Positions 16,617-25,277 are shown, numbered from the stretch's first letter. The stretch: 37,367 nucleotides of DNA from Myxococcota bacterium (GCA_030066475.1 JASJBO010000106.1:1-37367); one strand, 5' to 3'. Numbers and translations are program-made. Notes: generated from the letters alone by a model not told the origin.

Positions 16617-17826
16617 GATCGACCTCTCGCCCGACCACTTCGTGGACGACGTGCCGCGCGACATGTTCGAGGTGCTGCGCCGCGAGGCCCCCGTCTACCA
16701 CCACCCGGAGATCGAGGGATCGAACGGCGACTTCTGGGTCGTCACCAAGTACGACGACATCAAGCGCGCCTCCAAGAACCACGCGCTGTTCTCCTCGGCG
16801 CGGCGCAGCACCACGCTGAACGTCCCGGACGACGAGGAGGCGCTGGCGCGCGTCCGGGCGATCATGCTCAACATGGACCCGCCCCAGCACCGGCGCTTCC
16901 GCAGCATCGTGAACAAGGCGTTCACCCCGCGCATGGTGCAGCGGCTCCTGCCGAGCGTACGGCGCATGGCGCGCCAGATCGTGAACGGCGTGTGCGAGAA
17001 GGGCGAGTGCGAGTTCGTGGACGACGTCGCCGCGCTGCTGCCGCTCGAGGTGATCTGCGAGATGGTCGGCGTGCCCGAGAGCGACCGGCCCGACCTGTAC
17101 GACATCTCGAACCGGCTGATCGGCTTCGACGACCCGGAGTACCGCACCACCGAGGAGGACGGCCAGCTCGCCGCAGCCGAGCTGTTCGGATACGCCAGCC
17201 AGCTCGCCGAGCGCGCCCGCAAGCACCCGGGCGACGATCTGGCCACGGCGCTGATCCAGGCCGAGGTGGACGGCGAGCGCCTGAGCGAGCTGGAGTTCAA
17301 CTCGTTCTTCCTGCTCCTGATCGTGGCCGGCAACGAGACCACCCGCACGGTCACGGCCAACGGCATGTACTACCTGATCACGCACCCGGACCAGCGCCAG
17401 CTGGTCGCGGACGACCTGTCGCTGCTGCCCACCGCGATCGAGGAGATCCTGCGCCACAACCCGCCGGTCCACTACTTCGTGCGCACCGTGATGCGCGACA
17501 CCGAGCTGCGCGGCGTGACGCTGCGCGAGGGCGAGCGCATCACGATGTGGTATCCGTCGGCCAACCGCGACGAGGACGTGTTCGAGCGGCCCGCCGAGTT
17601 CGACGTGCGGCGCTCGCCCAACGAGCACATCGCGTTCGGCGTGGGCGAGCACTACTGCCTGGGCGCCAACCTGGCGCGCATGGAGCTGCGCGTGATCTTC
17701 GACGAGCTGCTGCGGCGCGTGCCCGACATGGAGCTGGCCGCCCCGCGCCGCCGGCTGCGCTCGAACTTCATCAACGGGGTGAAGGAGATGCGCGTGTGCT
17801 TCGCACCGAGTGCGCCGGTCGACTGA
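16603..17826 (+). CDS. Cytochrome P450 (CYP124/125/142-like)
   Basis: The 407-residue soluble P450 is complete. The I-helix oxygen-activating motif is AGNETTR, the K-helix ExxR motif is EEILRHNP, and the heme-binding loop is FGVGEHYCLGANLAR with the axial Cys at residue 352. The segment NMDPPQHRRFRSIVNKAFTPR and the overall pattern resemble CYP125/CYP124/CYP142, which oxidise the terminal carbon of sterol side chains or branched lipids. It is soluble and needs ferredoxin and ferredoxin reductase, neither adjacent; the FNR-like protein at 2928-3803 is a conceivable donor. GAGGAG precedes the ATG. Family placement by eye is moderate. Confidence 0.95.
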   Translation: MQLSEIDLSPDHFVDDVPRDMFEVLRREAPVYHHPEIEGSNGDFWVVTKYDDIKRASKNHALFSSARRSTTLNVPDDEEALARVRAIMLNMDPPQHRRFRSIVNKAFTPRMVQRLLPSVRRMARQIVNGVCEKGECEFVDDVAALLPLEVICEMVGVPESDRPDLYDISNRLIGFDDPEYRTTEEDGQLAAAELFGYASQLAERARKHPGDDLATALIQAEVDGERLSELEFNSFFLLLIVAGNETTRTVTANGMYYLITHPDQRQLVADDLSLLPTAIEEILRHNPPVHYFVRTVMRDTELRGVTLREGERITMWYPSANRDEDVFERPAEFDVRRSPNEHIAFGVGEHYCLGANLARMELRVIFDELLRRVPDMELAAPRRRLRSNFINGVKEMRVCFAPSAPVD

Positions 17827-17843
17827 GACCGGGCCCGGCTCAG
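17823..17843. terminator. Palindrome shared by two convergent stop codons
   Basis: CTGAG-A-CCGGGCCCGG-CTCAG is a palindrome with one extra base. It covers the whole 13 bp gap and both stop codons, suggesting a compact bidirectional terminator. Confidence 0.45.
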
Positions 17844-18766
17844 GCCTCGGCGGGCAACGCGGCGCGCAGGAACTCGAGCATGCGCGCGTTGGCGCGCTCG
17901 GCCAGCGCGATCGGGAAGGCGTTGAAGCCGTGGATCCCGCCCGGATAGACCGCCAGCTCGGCGCGGTTGCCAGCGGCGCCCCAGCGCGCGTGCATGAACA
18001 GCGTGTCGTCGATCAGCGGATCGAGCGTGCCGACGCTGAAGAGCGCGGGCGGCAGGTCGCGCAGATCGGCCTGGAGCGGCGAGACGTCGGGCTCGCCGCG
18101 CTGCGCCACGTCGGGAACGAAGTGGTCGGCAAACCACTCGATGATCGGCGTCGAGAGGATCAGGTTGCGCTCGCCCCAGCGACGCACGCTGGGGGTGAGC
18201 TCCAGGTCGTAGCAGCCGTACACCAGGTTGGCGGCCCGGAAGCCGGTGAAGCCGTGGCGGTCGCGCAGCCGCAGCAGCGTCACGGCGGCCAGGTGGGCGC
18301 CCGCCGACTCGCCGCCGATCAGCAGCGCCTCGCTGCCGAACTCCGCGCGCGCCCTCTCGATCAGCCACAGCGCGGCGGCCTCGCAGTCGTCGGGACCGGC
18401 CGGATACGGATGCTCGGGCGCCAGCCGGTAGTCGACGCTCACCACCACGGCGCCGCAGGCCTGCGCCAGCGCGCGGTTCGCGACGTCCATGTGGTGCGCC
18501 GCACCCAGCGTCCAGCCGCCGCCGTGCAGGTGCAGGTAGACACCGCGCGGCGTGCCGGGCGGCGCGATCACGCGCACCGGGACCCCGTCGCCCGGTCCGG
18601 GCAGCGTGCGGACCTCGGCCTCGGGCACCGTCTCGAGCGCCGGCCAGATCCCCTCGCCCCGCTCCCGCGCGGCCCGGATCTCCGCCGGCTCGAGCGTGTG
18701 GATCGCCGGCGCCGCCGCCAACGCCTCCTCCACCACCCGATTGAACCCCGCCGTCTGCTCGTCCAC
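17840..18766 (-). CDS. Alpha/beta hydrolase, hormone-sensitive lipase family esterase
   Basis: The 308-residue enzyme has the HSL-family oxyanion motif HGGGW (after YLHL, about residues 80-84). The nucleophile elbow is GESAG, the acid region is GTLDPLIDD, and the catalytic His is in GGIHGFN near the C-terminus. It likely hydrolyses short or medium acyl esters or lactones in the cytoplasm, with no signal peptide seen. It converges with the P450 gene and may act in the same pathway, though it is on its own transcript. The GTG start is six bases after a perfect -10-like TATGAT, implying a leaderless mRNA and arguing for this start. Confidence 0.92.
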   Translation of the reverse strand: MDEQTAGFNRVVEEALAAAPAIHTLEPAEIRAARERGEGIWPALETVPEAEVRTLPGPGDGVPVRVIAPPGTPRGVYLHLHGGGWTLGAAHHMDVANRALAQACGAVVVSVDYRLAPEHPYPAGPDDCEAAALWLIERARAEFGSEALLIGGESAGAHLAAVTLLRLRDRHGFTGFRAANLVYGCYDLELTPSVRRWGERNLILSTPIIEWFADHFVPDVAQRGEPDVSPLQADLRDLPPALFSVGTLDPLIDDTLFMHARWGAAGNRAELAVYPGGIHGFNAFPIALAERANARMLEFLRAALPAEA

Positions 18767-18772
18767 GCGACG

Positions 18773-18778
18773 ATCATA
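18773..18778 (-). promoter_or_regulatory. -10 element (TATGAT) for a leaderless esterase mRNA
   Basis: TATGAT on the minus strand ends six bases before the GTG start at 18766. It abuts the 74 bp palindrome, so any -35 contact falls inside the palindrome arm. Confidence 0.6.
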
Positions 18779-18852
18779 GCGGGGACGTTGGTTGAGAAGG
18801 TCAAGCAGTGCCCCGCGGGTGATTGCTGAACCTTCTTAACCAACGTCCCCGC
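18779..18852. repeat. 74 bp near-perfect palindrome (MITE/REP-like)
   Basis: Two 37-base arms match at 31 positions, with the outer 15 bases identical (GCGGGGACGTTGGTT and its complement). The element sits exactly between two divergent promoters. Such GGGGACGTT-bordered hairpins recall REP or MITE elements moved by RAYT-type transposases, but no transposase is in the window. Confidence 0.75.
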
Positions 18853-18866
18853 CTGGCGGCGGTGGC

Positions 18867-18872
18867 TAAGCT
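18867..18872 (+). promoter_or_regulatory. -10-like element (TAAGCT) for a leaderless FG-GAP mRNA
   Basis: TAAGCT ends six bases before the ATG at 18879, the same spacing as on the opposite strand. Confidence 0.45.
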
Positions 18873-18878
18873 GTGCCG

Positions 18879-20405
18879 ATGCGGGCGTGGATGGGCATCG
18901 GGCTCGCGCTGGCGGCGGCGCCGGCGGTGGCGGACGAGCTGCCGTTCGAGGTGATGGAGCTGACGCCGAGCGGGCGGATCGTGGCGGCGGAGATCGCCGA
19001 CCTCGACGGCGACGGGCGCGGCGACGTGTTCGCCATCTCCGTGCGCGGGCTGCCCCCGGACGAGACGCGCACCGTGCGCGTCCACTACCAGCGACCCGAC
19101 GGCAGCCTGCCGGAGACCCCCGACCACCTGGAGCCGGTGCCGGCCGGGGCGGCGATCTACGACATGGGTCCGATCGACGACGAGCCCGGCGACGAGCTGA
19201 TCTTCCTGCGCCGCGACGACCTGGCGCTGGTGTCGCTGGCCGGGCGCCGGCCGAGCCGCCGCAGCCTGGCCCTGCCGCGCACCCCGACCGCGGGCGCCCA
19301 CCCCGACGAGCGCGGCCTCGATCGCCTGCGGGTGCTGCGCCCGGCCCTGGGCGGCGCGCGCCTGCTGGTGCCGGGCATCGGCGAGGTGACGGTGCTCGAC
19401 CGCGACGGCGAGGTGCTGGGACGCCTCGAGGTGGCGGGCCGCGCGAACTTCTTCATCCCGCCGCGCCCGGGCCCGGTGATCGGCGAGAACGAGCTCGAGA
19501 TGTTCTTCGACGTGCCGCGCCTGAACGTGGGCGACGTCGACGGCGACGGCCGCGCCGACATCGTCACCTCGAGCCGCTACGAGATCCGTGTGTTCCGGCA
19601 GCGTCCGGACGGCCGCTTCCCGACCGAGCCCGACATCTCACACCCGCTGCGGCTGGTCAGCAGCGAGGACCTGGTGCGCAGCTCCGGCACGGCGCGCGTG
19701 GACCTGCGCGACCTCGACGGCGACGGCCACGCGGACCTGCTCATCACGCACGCCAGCGGCGGGCTGATGAGCGCCACCACCCAGACGCGCGTGCACCGCA
19801 ACCGCGGCGGCGACTGGAACCTGGGCGATCCCGACCAGCTGTTCGAGTCCGAGGGTGGCTACGCAACCGACGAGCTGATCGACCTCGACGGCGACGGCCG
19901 CCCCGAGCTGATGCGCATCTTCATGCCCCTCGACGTGCTCGAGCTGGTCGAGATGTTCCTGCAGCGCGCGATCGACGCCGAGGCGGCCCTGCACCGGATC
20001 GACGCCCAGGGCCGCTTCGAGGCCGAGCCCTCGTTCCGCCGCAGCTACGGCGTCGCGCTCAACTTCGACACGATGCGGCCGGCGGGCTTCATTCCGACGC
20101 TGGGCGAGGACTGGAACGGGGACGGCCACCGCGACCTGTTCAGCTCGGGCAGCGGCAAGGCGATCGAGGTCTACCTGGGCGGTCCCCGGTTCGGCTACGA
20201 CAAGCGCCGCGCCCGGCAGCCGCTCGACACCGGCGGGACGATCCGCTTCGGCGACCTCGACCGCGACGGCCTGCCGGACTGGGTGCTGCACGACCCGCGC
20301 GGCCCGGGCAGCCCCGTGCGCGTGGGCCGCAACCGCGGCGTGCTTCCCGGCACGCCGCCCGGCGTGCGCGCGGTCGCCGCGCAGCCGCGGAGCGAGTCCC
20401 CGTGA
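18879..20405 (+). CDS. Exported FG-GAP/VCBS repeat protein
   Basis: The 508-residue exported protein has a short signal peptide (about residues 1-19, ending AVADE). It then has repeated FG-GAP/VCBS blades with Ca2+-binding loops DLDGDGRGD, DVDGDGRAD, DLDGDGHAD, DLDGDGRPE, DWNGDGHRD and DLDRDGLPD. It should form a beta-propeller in the periplasm or outside the cell. The ligand is unknown. The ATG follows a TAAGCT hexamer at leaderless spacing. The stop overlaps the sixA GTG by four bases, which is surprising because SixA is cytoplasmic; the coupling may simply reflect tight packing. Confidence 0.85.
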   Translation: MRAWMGIGLALAAAPAVADELPFEVMELTPSGRIVAAEIADLDGDGRGDVFAISVRGLPPDETRTVRVHYQRPDGSLPETPDHLEPVPAGAAIYDMGPIDDEPGDELIFLRRDDLALVSLAGRRPSRRSLALPRTPTAGAHPDERGLDRLRVLRPALGGARLLVPGIGEVTVLDRDGEVLGRLEVAGRANFFIPPRPGPVIGENELEMFFDVPRLNVGDVDGDGRADIVTSSRYEIRVFRQRPDGRFPTEPDISHPLRLVSSEDLVRSSGTARVDLRDLDGDGHADLLITHASGGLMSATTQTRVHRNRGGDWNLGDPDQLFESEGGYATDELIDLDGDGRPELMRIFMPLDVLELVEMFLQRAIDAEAALHRIDAQGRFEAEPSFRRSYGVALNFDTMRPAGFIPTLGEDWNGDGHRDLFSSGSGKAIEVYLGGPRFGYDKRRARQPLDTGGTIRFGDLDRDGLPDWVLHDPRGPGSPVRVGRNRGVLPGTPPGVRAVAAQPRSESP

Positions 20406-20920
20406 AGCTGCTGCTGCTGCGCCACGCCAAGTCCGACTGGGACGACGCGCGGCTCGACGACCACGACCGCCCGCTCGCCCCGCGCGGCGAGCGCGCCGCC
20501 GCACTGATTGGCGCCCATCTGGCGCAGCGGGGCCTGCTGCCCGACCTGGCGCTGTGCTCGTCGGCGCGGCGCGCGATCGACACGCTCGAGCGCGTCGTCG
20601 CCCTGCTCCCCGAGCGGCCCGAGGTGCGGATCGAGCGCTCCCTCTACCTGGCGGAGCCCCGCACCCTGCTCCGCTCCATCCGCGTCGCCGGCGACGCGGG
20701 CGAGGTCGGGACGCTGCTGGTCGTGGGACACAATCCCGGCATCGGCGCCCTCGCCGCCGCGCTGGCCGGCCGCGGCGACGCGCGCGACCTCGAGCGGATG
20801 CGCGCCAAGTTCCCGACCGCGGCGCTCGCCGAGCTGGAGCCCGAGGTTCCCGACTGGGGGGCGGTGGCGCCACGCTGCGCCCGGCTGCGCACGTACTGCA
20901 CCCCGAAGGACCTGGTCTGA
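20402..20920 (+). CDS. sixA: Phosphohistidine phosphatase SixA
   Basis: The 172-residue histidine-phosphatase protein carries the catalytic RHAKSDWDD motif near the N-terminus. The TLxHNPG-like second motif is VVGHNPG, and the length is right for SixA. SixA removes phosphate from phosphohistidine on proteins, for example the PTS-Ntr carrier in E. coli. The GTG start overlaps the FG-GAP stop. The next two genes encode CHAD and Ppx domains, so here it may work in a polyphosphate-related circuit, which is inference. Confidence 0.92.
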   Translation: MKLLLLRHAKSDWDDARLDDHDRPLAPRGERAAALIGAHLAQRGLLPDLALCSSARRAIDTLERVVALLPERPEVRIERSLYLAEPRTLLRSIRVAGDAGEVGTLLVVGHNPGIGALAAALAGRGDARDLERMRAKFPTAALAELEPEVPDWGAVAPRCARLRTYCTPKDLV

Positions 20921-20987
20921 GCGAGCGGAGCCCGTCCCTCCGGGGCCAGGCTCGATCGTCTATCCTGGGCGCAACCCGAACCCCCCG

Positions 20988-22574
20988 GTGACCGTGTCGC
21001 TTCCGCTGGATCCTCCGAGTCGATCGGCCTGGCCGCCCGCCGCCCCACTCGTCCTCGAGCTGGACGTGACGGCGCTCGGCGCCCTCCAGCGCCATGCCGG
21101 CCTGCGCGCCCAGACCGAGGGGCGCGCCCTCTCGCGCGCGCTGCGCCGCGTCTACTTCGACTCGCCCGAACTCGGTCTGCTGCGCGCTGGCCTGCACCTG
21201 GAGCTGACTCGCTCCGGTCGCGGCTGGCTCCAGCGTCTGTGGCGTGAGACGTCCGACGGCGAGCCGCTCGCGCTGCTGCACGAGGTGCGGGTGGCCGAGG
21301 AGCGCGTCAGCCTGGCGCTGCTGGCCGACGCCGGGCTGCGCGACGAGATCGAGCGCCTGCGGCTCGAGCGTCCGCTCGAGGCGGTCGCGGTGCTGGAGGC
21401 GCGCCACACGCGGCGGCGCATCCACCAGGCCGACGCGCTGGTGCAATTCTCGCTCGAGGCGGGCGAGCTGACGAGCGCCCGCGGTCGCGAGGCCTACGCA
21501 CACCTGACCCTCACCTCCGAGCAGGGCGATCCGGGCGCGCCACACGAGCTGGCGCTGGCGCTGCGCGAGGCGGTGGCGCTGCGGCCGATCGCCGTCGACC
21601 CGGCTGCACGACTGCGCAGCCATCTGACCGGCGAGCAGCCGGAGGCACGGCGTGTGCGCCGGCGGCCCCTGCCGCGCCACGCGTCGCTCGAGGACGTGCT
21701 CGCGGCCGGCGCCGAGGCGTGCCTGGAGCAGATCCTCGCCAACCACGCCGTCGCGCACGCGGGCGACGATCCCGAGGGCGTCCACCAGATGCGCGTGGGC
21801 GTGCGGCGCCTGCGCTCGCTGCTCACCTCGTTCCGCCCGATGCTCCCGCCCGAGCAGGTCCAGACGCTGCGCGAGGAGCTGCGTTGGCTGGCCGCCGAGC
21901 TCGGCATCGCGCGCGACCTCGACGTGTTCCTCGAGGAGACGCTCGAGCCGCTGCAGGCGCGCTTCGCCGACGACGGCGCCCTGAAGCGCCTGCGCGACGA
22001 GACGCGCGAGCTGCGCGCCCAGGCCTACGCCCACCTGCGCCGCGAGCTCGACTCGCCCCGGACGGCCCGCCTCCAGCTTCGGCTCGGTCAGTGGCTGGCC
22101 AGGCGGGCCTGGCGCGACCAGCCGCTCTCGCACGAGGCAGCGCGCCTGTTCGCCCCCGCGCGCGAGCAGGCCGATGCGCTGCTGGCGCGCCGCTGGCGCA
22201 AGGTGCGCCGCGCCTGTCGGCGGCTCGACAGCCTGTCGATCGACGAGAAGCACCGCCTGCGCGTCGACGTGAAGAAGCTCCGCTACGGCGCGGAGTCGCT
22301 CGCGGCCGTCTACCCGTCGGGGCGCGCGGAGCGCTTCCTGCGCCGCCTCGGCGACCTCCAGGACGTGCTGGGCCACCTCAACGACGTGGCCACCGCCGAG
22401 CGGCTGCTCGGCCAGGTGATCGAGTGGGTCGGGCCGGAGGCGCGGGCCGAGCACGTGCACGCGGCCGGCTTCGTGGCGGGCTGGACGGCGCGGGGTGCCG
22501 AGGACATCGTCCGTCGCCTCGGCAAGCGCGCGAAGGACCTGCGTCGGCTCGAGCCCTTCTGGAAGCGCGACTGA
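20988..22574 (+). CDS. CYTH-like and CHAD domain protein
   Basis: The 528-residue protein begins with a divergent CYTH-like barrel (about residues 22-190): LVLELDVTALGALQ and FDSPELGLLRAGLHLELTR, without a clear ExExK metal motif, so probably not catalytic. From about residue 245 to the end it has a CHAD helical domain, with HQMRVGVRRLRSLLTSFRP, LGIARDLDVF, DVKKLRYGAESL and LQDVLGHLNDV. CHAD domains bind inorganic polyphosphate through basic surface residues. It follows sixA by 67 bp and precedes a Ppx fusion, supporting a polyphosphate role. The start is GTG at 20988 or 20994. Confidence 0.9.
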   Translation: MTVSLPLDPPSRSAWPPAAPLVLELDVTALGALQRHAGLRAQTEGRALSRALRRVYFDSPELGLLRAGLHLELTRSGRGWLQRLWRETSDGEPLALLHEVRVAEERVSLALLADAGLRDEIERLRLERPLEAVAVLEARHTRRRIHQADALVQFSLEAGELTSARGREAYAHLTLTSEQGDPGAPHELALALREAVALRPIAVDPAARLRSHLTGEQPEARRVRRRPLPRHASLEDVLAAGAEACLEQILANHAVAHAGDDPEGVHQMRVGVRRLRSLLTSFRPMLPPEQVQTLREELRWLAAELGIARDLDVFLEETLEPLQARFADDGALKRLRDETRELRAQAYAHLRRELDSPRTARLQLRLGQWLARRAWRDQPLSHEAARLFAPAREQADALLARRWRKVRRACRRLDSLSIDEKHRLRVDVKKLRYGAESLAAVYPSGRAERFLRRLGDLQDVLGHLNDVATAERLLGQVIEWVGPEARAEHVHAAGFVAGWTARGAEDIVRRLGKRAKDLRRLEPFWKRD

Positions 22575-22802
22575 ATCGGCGCCGTCATCGGAACTTCACC
22601 GACCCGCCACGCCGCCGGGAACCTGCTCCCCCAAACTCCATTTGTTGACGTTCGGCCCCCCGAGTGCTTCAGGAGGTGCCTTGCGCCGCCGAATCAGCTG
22701 CTACGATCCGGGCTGTCCCCGTGAGGCTGCGTCCTCGCCCCCCCGGCGGCAGCCCGTGACATCCGATGGTGCCGCTGCTGCGAACCCGGAGGGGGCGCTT
22801 CG
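22575..22802. other. Intergenic spacer before the phosphatase-Ppx gene
   Basis: This 228 bp spacer contains a TTGACG hexamer near 22644, a TACGAT hexamer at 22702-22707 and a GGAGGGGG ribosome site before the ATG. A separate promoter is plausible but no pair has good spacing. Confidence 0.3.
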
Positions 22803-24251
22803 ATGAAGATCTATCTGGTGCGTCACGCGCGCGCCGTTCCCCGCAAGGAGTGGCGCGGGGACCCGCTGCTGCGACCGCTCTCGGAGGAGGGGCGTCAGCA
22901 GGCGGAGGCACTCGCCGAGCAGCTCGGGAGCGCGGGGATCTCGCGCATCCTGGCGAGCCCTGCGCTGCGCTGCCAGCAGAGCGTCGAGTCGCTGGCCGCG
23001 GCCACGGGCGTCGACGCGGAGGTCGACGAGCGCCTCGCCGAAGGCGAGACGGTGCAGCGCATGCTCGAGCTGATGCCGGCCTTCGACGAGGGCGCGGTGC
23101 TCTACTGCACGCACCTGCCGCTGATCACGGCCCTGCTCGAGCTGTTCGAGCTGCCCGAGGACGAGAGCGACGAGCGCGTCCCGTGCCGCAAGGGCTCGAT
23201 CTGGGCGCTCGAGGGACCCGGCTACACGCCGACCTGCGCCCGCTACCTCGAGCCCGGCGCGCGGTCCAAGCACGCGCGGCTGCGTGCGTCGATGCCCGAG
23301 ACGGTCCGCTCGGCCGTGCTCGATCTCGGCAGCACGTCGTTCAACCTGTTGATCGCCGACGTGAGCCGCCAGGGCGAGATCCACCCGGTGGTGCGCGAGA
23401 AGTTCATGCTGCGGCTCGGCGCCGTGATCGCCAGCAACGCGCACATCCCGGCCGACGTCTGCGCGCGCGCGGTGGCGGTGGCGCGCGACCTGCACGAGGT
23501 CGCCGAGCAGGAGAAGGTGCAGCGCATCCACCCGGTCGCGACCTCCGCGGTGCGCGACGCCGAGAACGGGTTCGAGCTCTCCGAGCGGATCGGCCGAGCC
23601 CTGGGCGCGCCGGTGCGGATCCTGCCCGGCGAGGAGGAGGCTCGCCTGATGATGAAGGCCTTCGCGGGCCGCCTGGGCCTCGGCAAGGGCCGGACGCTGG
23701 GACTCGACCTGGGCGGCGGGAGCCTGGAGCTGGCGGTGAGCGACCGCGACGGCATCCGCCTCGAGGCCACCCTGCCGCTCGGCGTGGCCCGTCTGCACGG
23801 GGAGTGCATCCAGCAAGACCCGCTGCGGCCGCGCGAGGCGAAGGCGCTGCGCCATCGGGTCCGCGAGCAGCTCGCCCCGTGGCGCGACCGCATCGTCGAG
23901 CTCAAGCCGCGCCGCACCATCGCGACCGGCGGTGCGGTGCGGGCGCTGGCGCGACTGGTCGCGGAGGGCGATGCCTCGCACAGCCGCCGCGCGGCGCCGC
24001 TGACGCTGTCGAGGGACGAGCTGCGCGCGCTCGGCAAGCGCCTCGCCGCGTCGACGCACGCGGAGCGGCTCGCCATGCGCGGCATGCGCCGCCGCCGCGC
24101 CGACCTGCTGCCGGCGGCCGCCGTGATCCTGACCACGCTCGTCGACGAGCTCGGCCTCGGCGAGTTCGTCGTCTGCGACTGGGGGCTGCGCGAGGGCGTG
24201 CTGCTCGACGCGCTGGCGCGCGACGCCGCCAGTCACGCCCCGGCGATTTGA
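22803..24251 (+). CDS. Histidine phosphatase - Ppx/GppA fusion protein
   Basis: The 482-residue protein joins two phosphatase folds. Residues 1-155 form a SixA/phosphoglycerate-mutase-like histidine phosphatase: VRHARAVPRKEWRGDPLLRPLSEEG, then the second His in YCTHLPL. Residues about 168-475 form a Ppx/GppA domain of the actin-like ATPase fold: AVLDLGSTSFNLLIADV, VATSAVRDAEN, the LPGEEEARLM motif, GLDLGGGSLEL and ATGGAVRALARL. Ppx removes phosphate from polyphosphate ends, and GppA converts pppGpp to ppGpp. No linker frameshift is present. It follows sixA and CHAD genes. The fusion could couple chain trimming to a second hydrolytic step; I know of no characterised example. Confidence 0.92.
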   Translation: MKIYLVRHARAVPRKEWRGDPLLRPLSEEGRQQAEALAEQLGSAGISRILASPALRCQQSVESLAAATGVDAEVDERLAEGETVQRMLELMPAFDEGAVLYCTHLPLITALLELFELPEDESDERVPCRKGSIWALEGPGYTPTCARYLEPGARSKHARLRASMPETVRSAVLDLGSTSFNLLIADVSRQGEIHPVVREKFMLRLGAVIASNAHIPADVCARAVAVARDLHEVAEQEKVQRIHPVATSAVRDAENGFELSERIGRALGAPVRILPGEEEARLMMKAFAGRLGLGKGRTLGLDLGGGSLELAVSDRDGIRLEATLPLGVARLHGECIQQDPLRPREAKALRHRVREQLAPWRDRIVELKPRRTIATGGAVRALARLVAEGDASHSRRAAPLTLSRDELRALGKRLAASTHAERLAMRGMRRRRADLLPAAAVILTTLVDELGLGEFVVCDWGLREGVLLDALARDAASHAPAI

Positions 24252-24263
24252 TCGCGATCGGAT

Positions 24264-24374
24264 TCAGCGGCGAGCCCACCGCGCCGGGTATGTGGAGCGG
24301 CGCTGGGCGCCCGCGACGCCGGCCGCGCCGACGACCAGCGCGAGCCCCAGCCAGAGCGTTCGCGAGCTCTTCAT
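24264..24374 (-). CDS. Small 36-residue membrane peptide
   Basis: A short frame whose ATG overlaps the stop of the GFA-fusion gene (ATGA) encodes a basic N-terminus, one hydrophobic segment (about residues 6-23) and a basic tail. The overlap and the signal-like composition support it; there is no recognised family. It converges with the Ppx fusion gene. Confidence 0.4.
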   Translation of the reverse strand: MKSSRTLWLGLALVVGAAGVAGAQRRSTYPARWARR

Positions 24375-25276
24375 CGCCCCTCCCCGTCCACGGCGCCCGT
24401 CCGCGGCGCGGCGGCACCGAACCGGTTCCGCAGGTTGCGATGGCGCAGCCGGAAGACCGCGCCGAAGACGGTCGCGTACAGCGGGGCCAGCCACGCGATG
24501 CGCGGCGCGAAGCGCACGCGGTCGCGCAGCAGGCTGCCGGCGCCGTGCGGCTCGATCGTGCGCTCGTGCTCCCAGAGGCGCTGCGACGCGAGCGTCGAGC
24601 GCTCCAGGAAGCGGCGCCCCGGGTCCAGCTCCACCAGCGTCACGTCGTCGTACTCGACGGGGAGCACGCCGCCCAGCAGCAGCCAGCAGCGGCCGATGCG
24701 ACCACCCGACGCGGCGAACGCCGCCGCGAGATCGCGCACGTGGGAAGGAAAGCGCATCTGGAGCAGCGGCCAGAACTCGCGGTTCAGCTCCTCGGGACGC
24801 GTCGCGTGCCGCCACAGCGCGTCCGGAGCGGCGCGCAGGACGGAGGCGATCGAGAGCTCGCGCGTCGTGCCGGCCGGGGCGTGCATCCAGAAGGGGCGCC
24901 CCGGCCCGTCGGAGGTGGGCGGGAAGGCGAGAGGATCGTCGAGCGTGGCAGAGGCCACGTCCACCAGCTCGCCGCCCGGGTCGTGATAGGTGAGCGAGCT
25001 GCCGCAGCGCCCGCAGAAGGTGCGCGTGACGCCGGGCGACGACTCGTAGCGGACCGGCTCGCCCGCCGTGAAGGCGAAGTCCCCGGTGGCGTAGCGGGCC
25101 CAGCCCGTCACGCTCGCTCCGACCGCGCGCGCGCACCAGCGGCAGTAGCAGAGGTCCACGAGCCGAGGCGCACCGCGCGCGCGGTAGCGCACGGCCCCGC
25201 ACAGGCAGCCGCCGGTCGGCTGGGCGGCGGAACCGGTGTCGGAGGACGCGTCGGACGCGGTGCGACCCGCCGGCAC
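24371..25276 (-). CDS. GFA-domain and SRPBCC-domain fusion protein
   Basis: The 301-residue protein has an N-terminal zinc-binding GFA/CENP-V-type domain (about residues 20-130) with CLCG, CYCRWCARAVGA and FCGRCGSSL. A C-terminal region follows (about 140-285) that looks like a polyketide-cyclase/START-like SRPBCC fold (SHVRDLAAAFAASGGRIGRCW, VTLVELDPGRRFLERS, FRLRHRNLRNRFG). The latter would bind a hydrophobic ligand. GFA relatives were named for glutathione-formaldehyde adducts but most have no proven activity. The GTG start lies one base after the stop of the deacetylase, so they share a transcript. Confidence 0.78.
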   Translation of the reverse strand: MPAGRTASDASSDTGSAAQPTGGCLCGAVRYRARGAPRLVDLCYCRWCARAVGASVTGWARYATGDFAFTAGEPVRYESSPGVTRTFCGRCGSSLTYHDPGGELVDVASATLDDPLAFPPTSDGPGRPFWMHAPAGTTRELSIASVLRAAPDALWRHATRPEELNREFWPLLQMRFPSHVRDLAAAFAASGGRIGRCWLLLGGVLPVEYDDVTLVELDPGRRFLERSTLASQRLWEHERTIEPHGAGSLLRDRVRFAPRIAWLAPLYATVFGAVFRLRHRNLRNRFGAAAPRTGAVDGEGR

Positions 25277-25277
25277 G

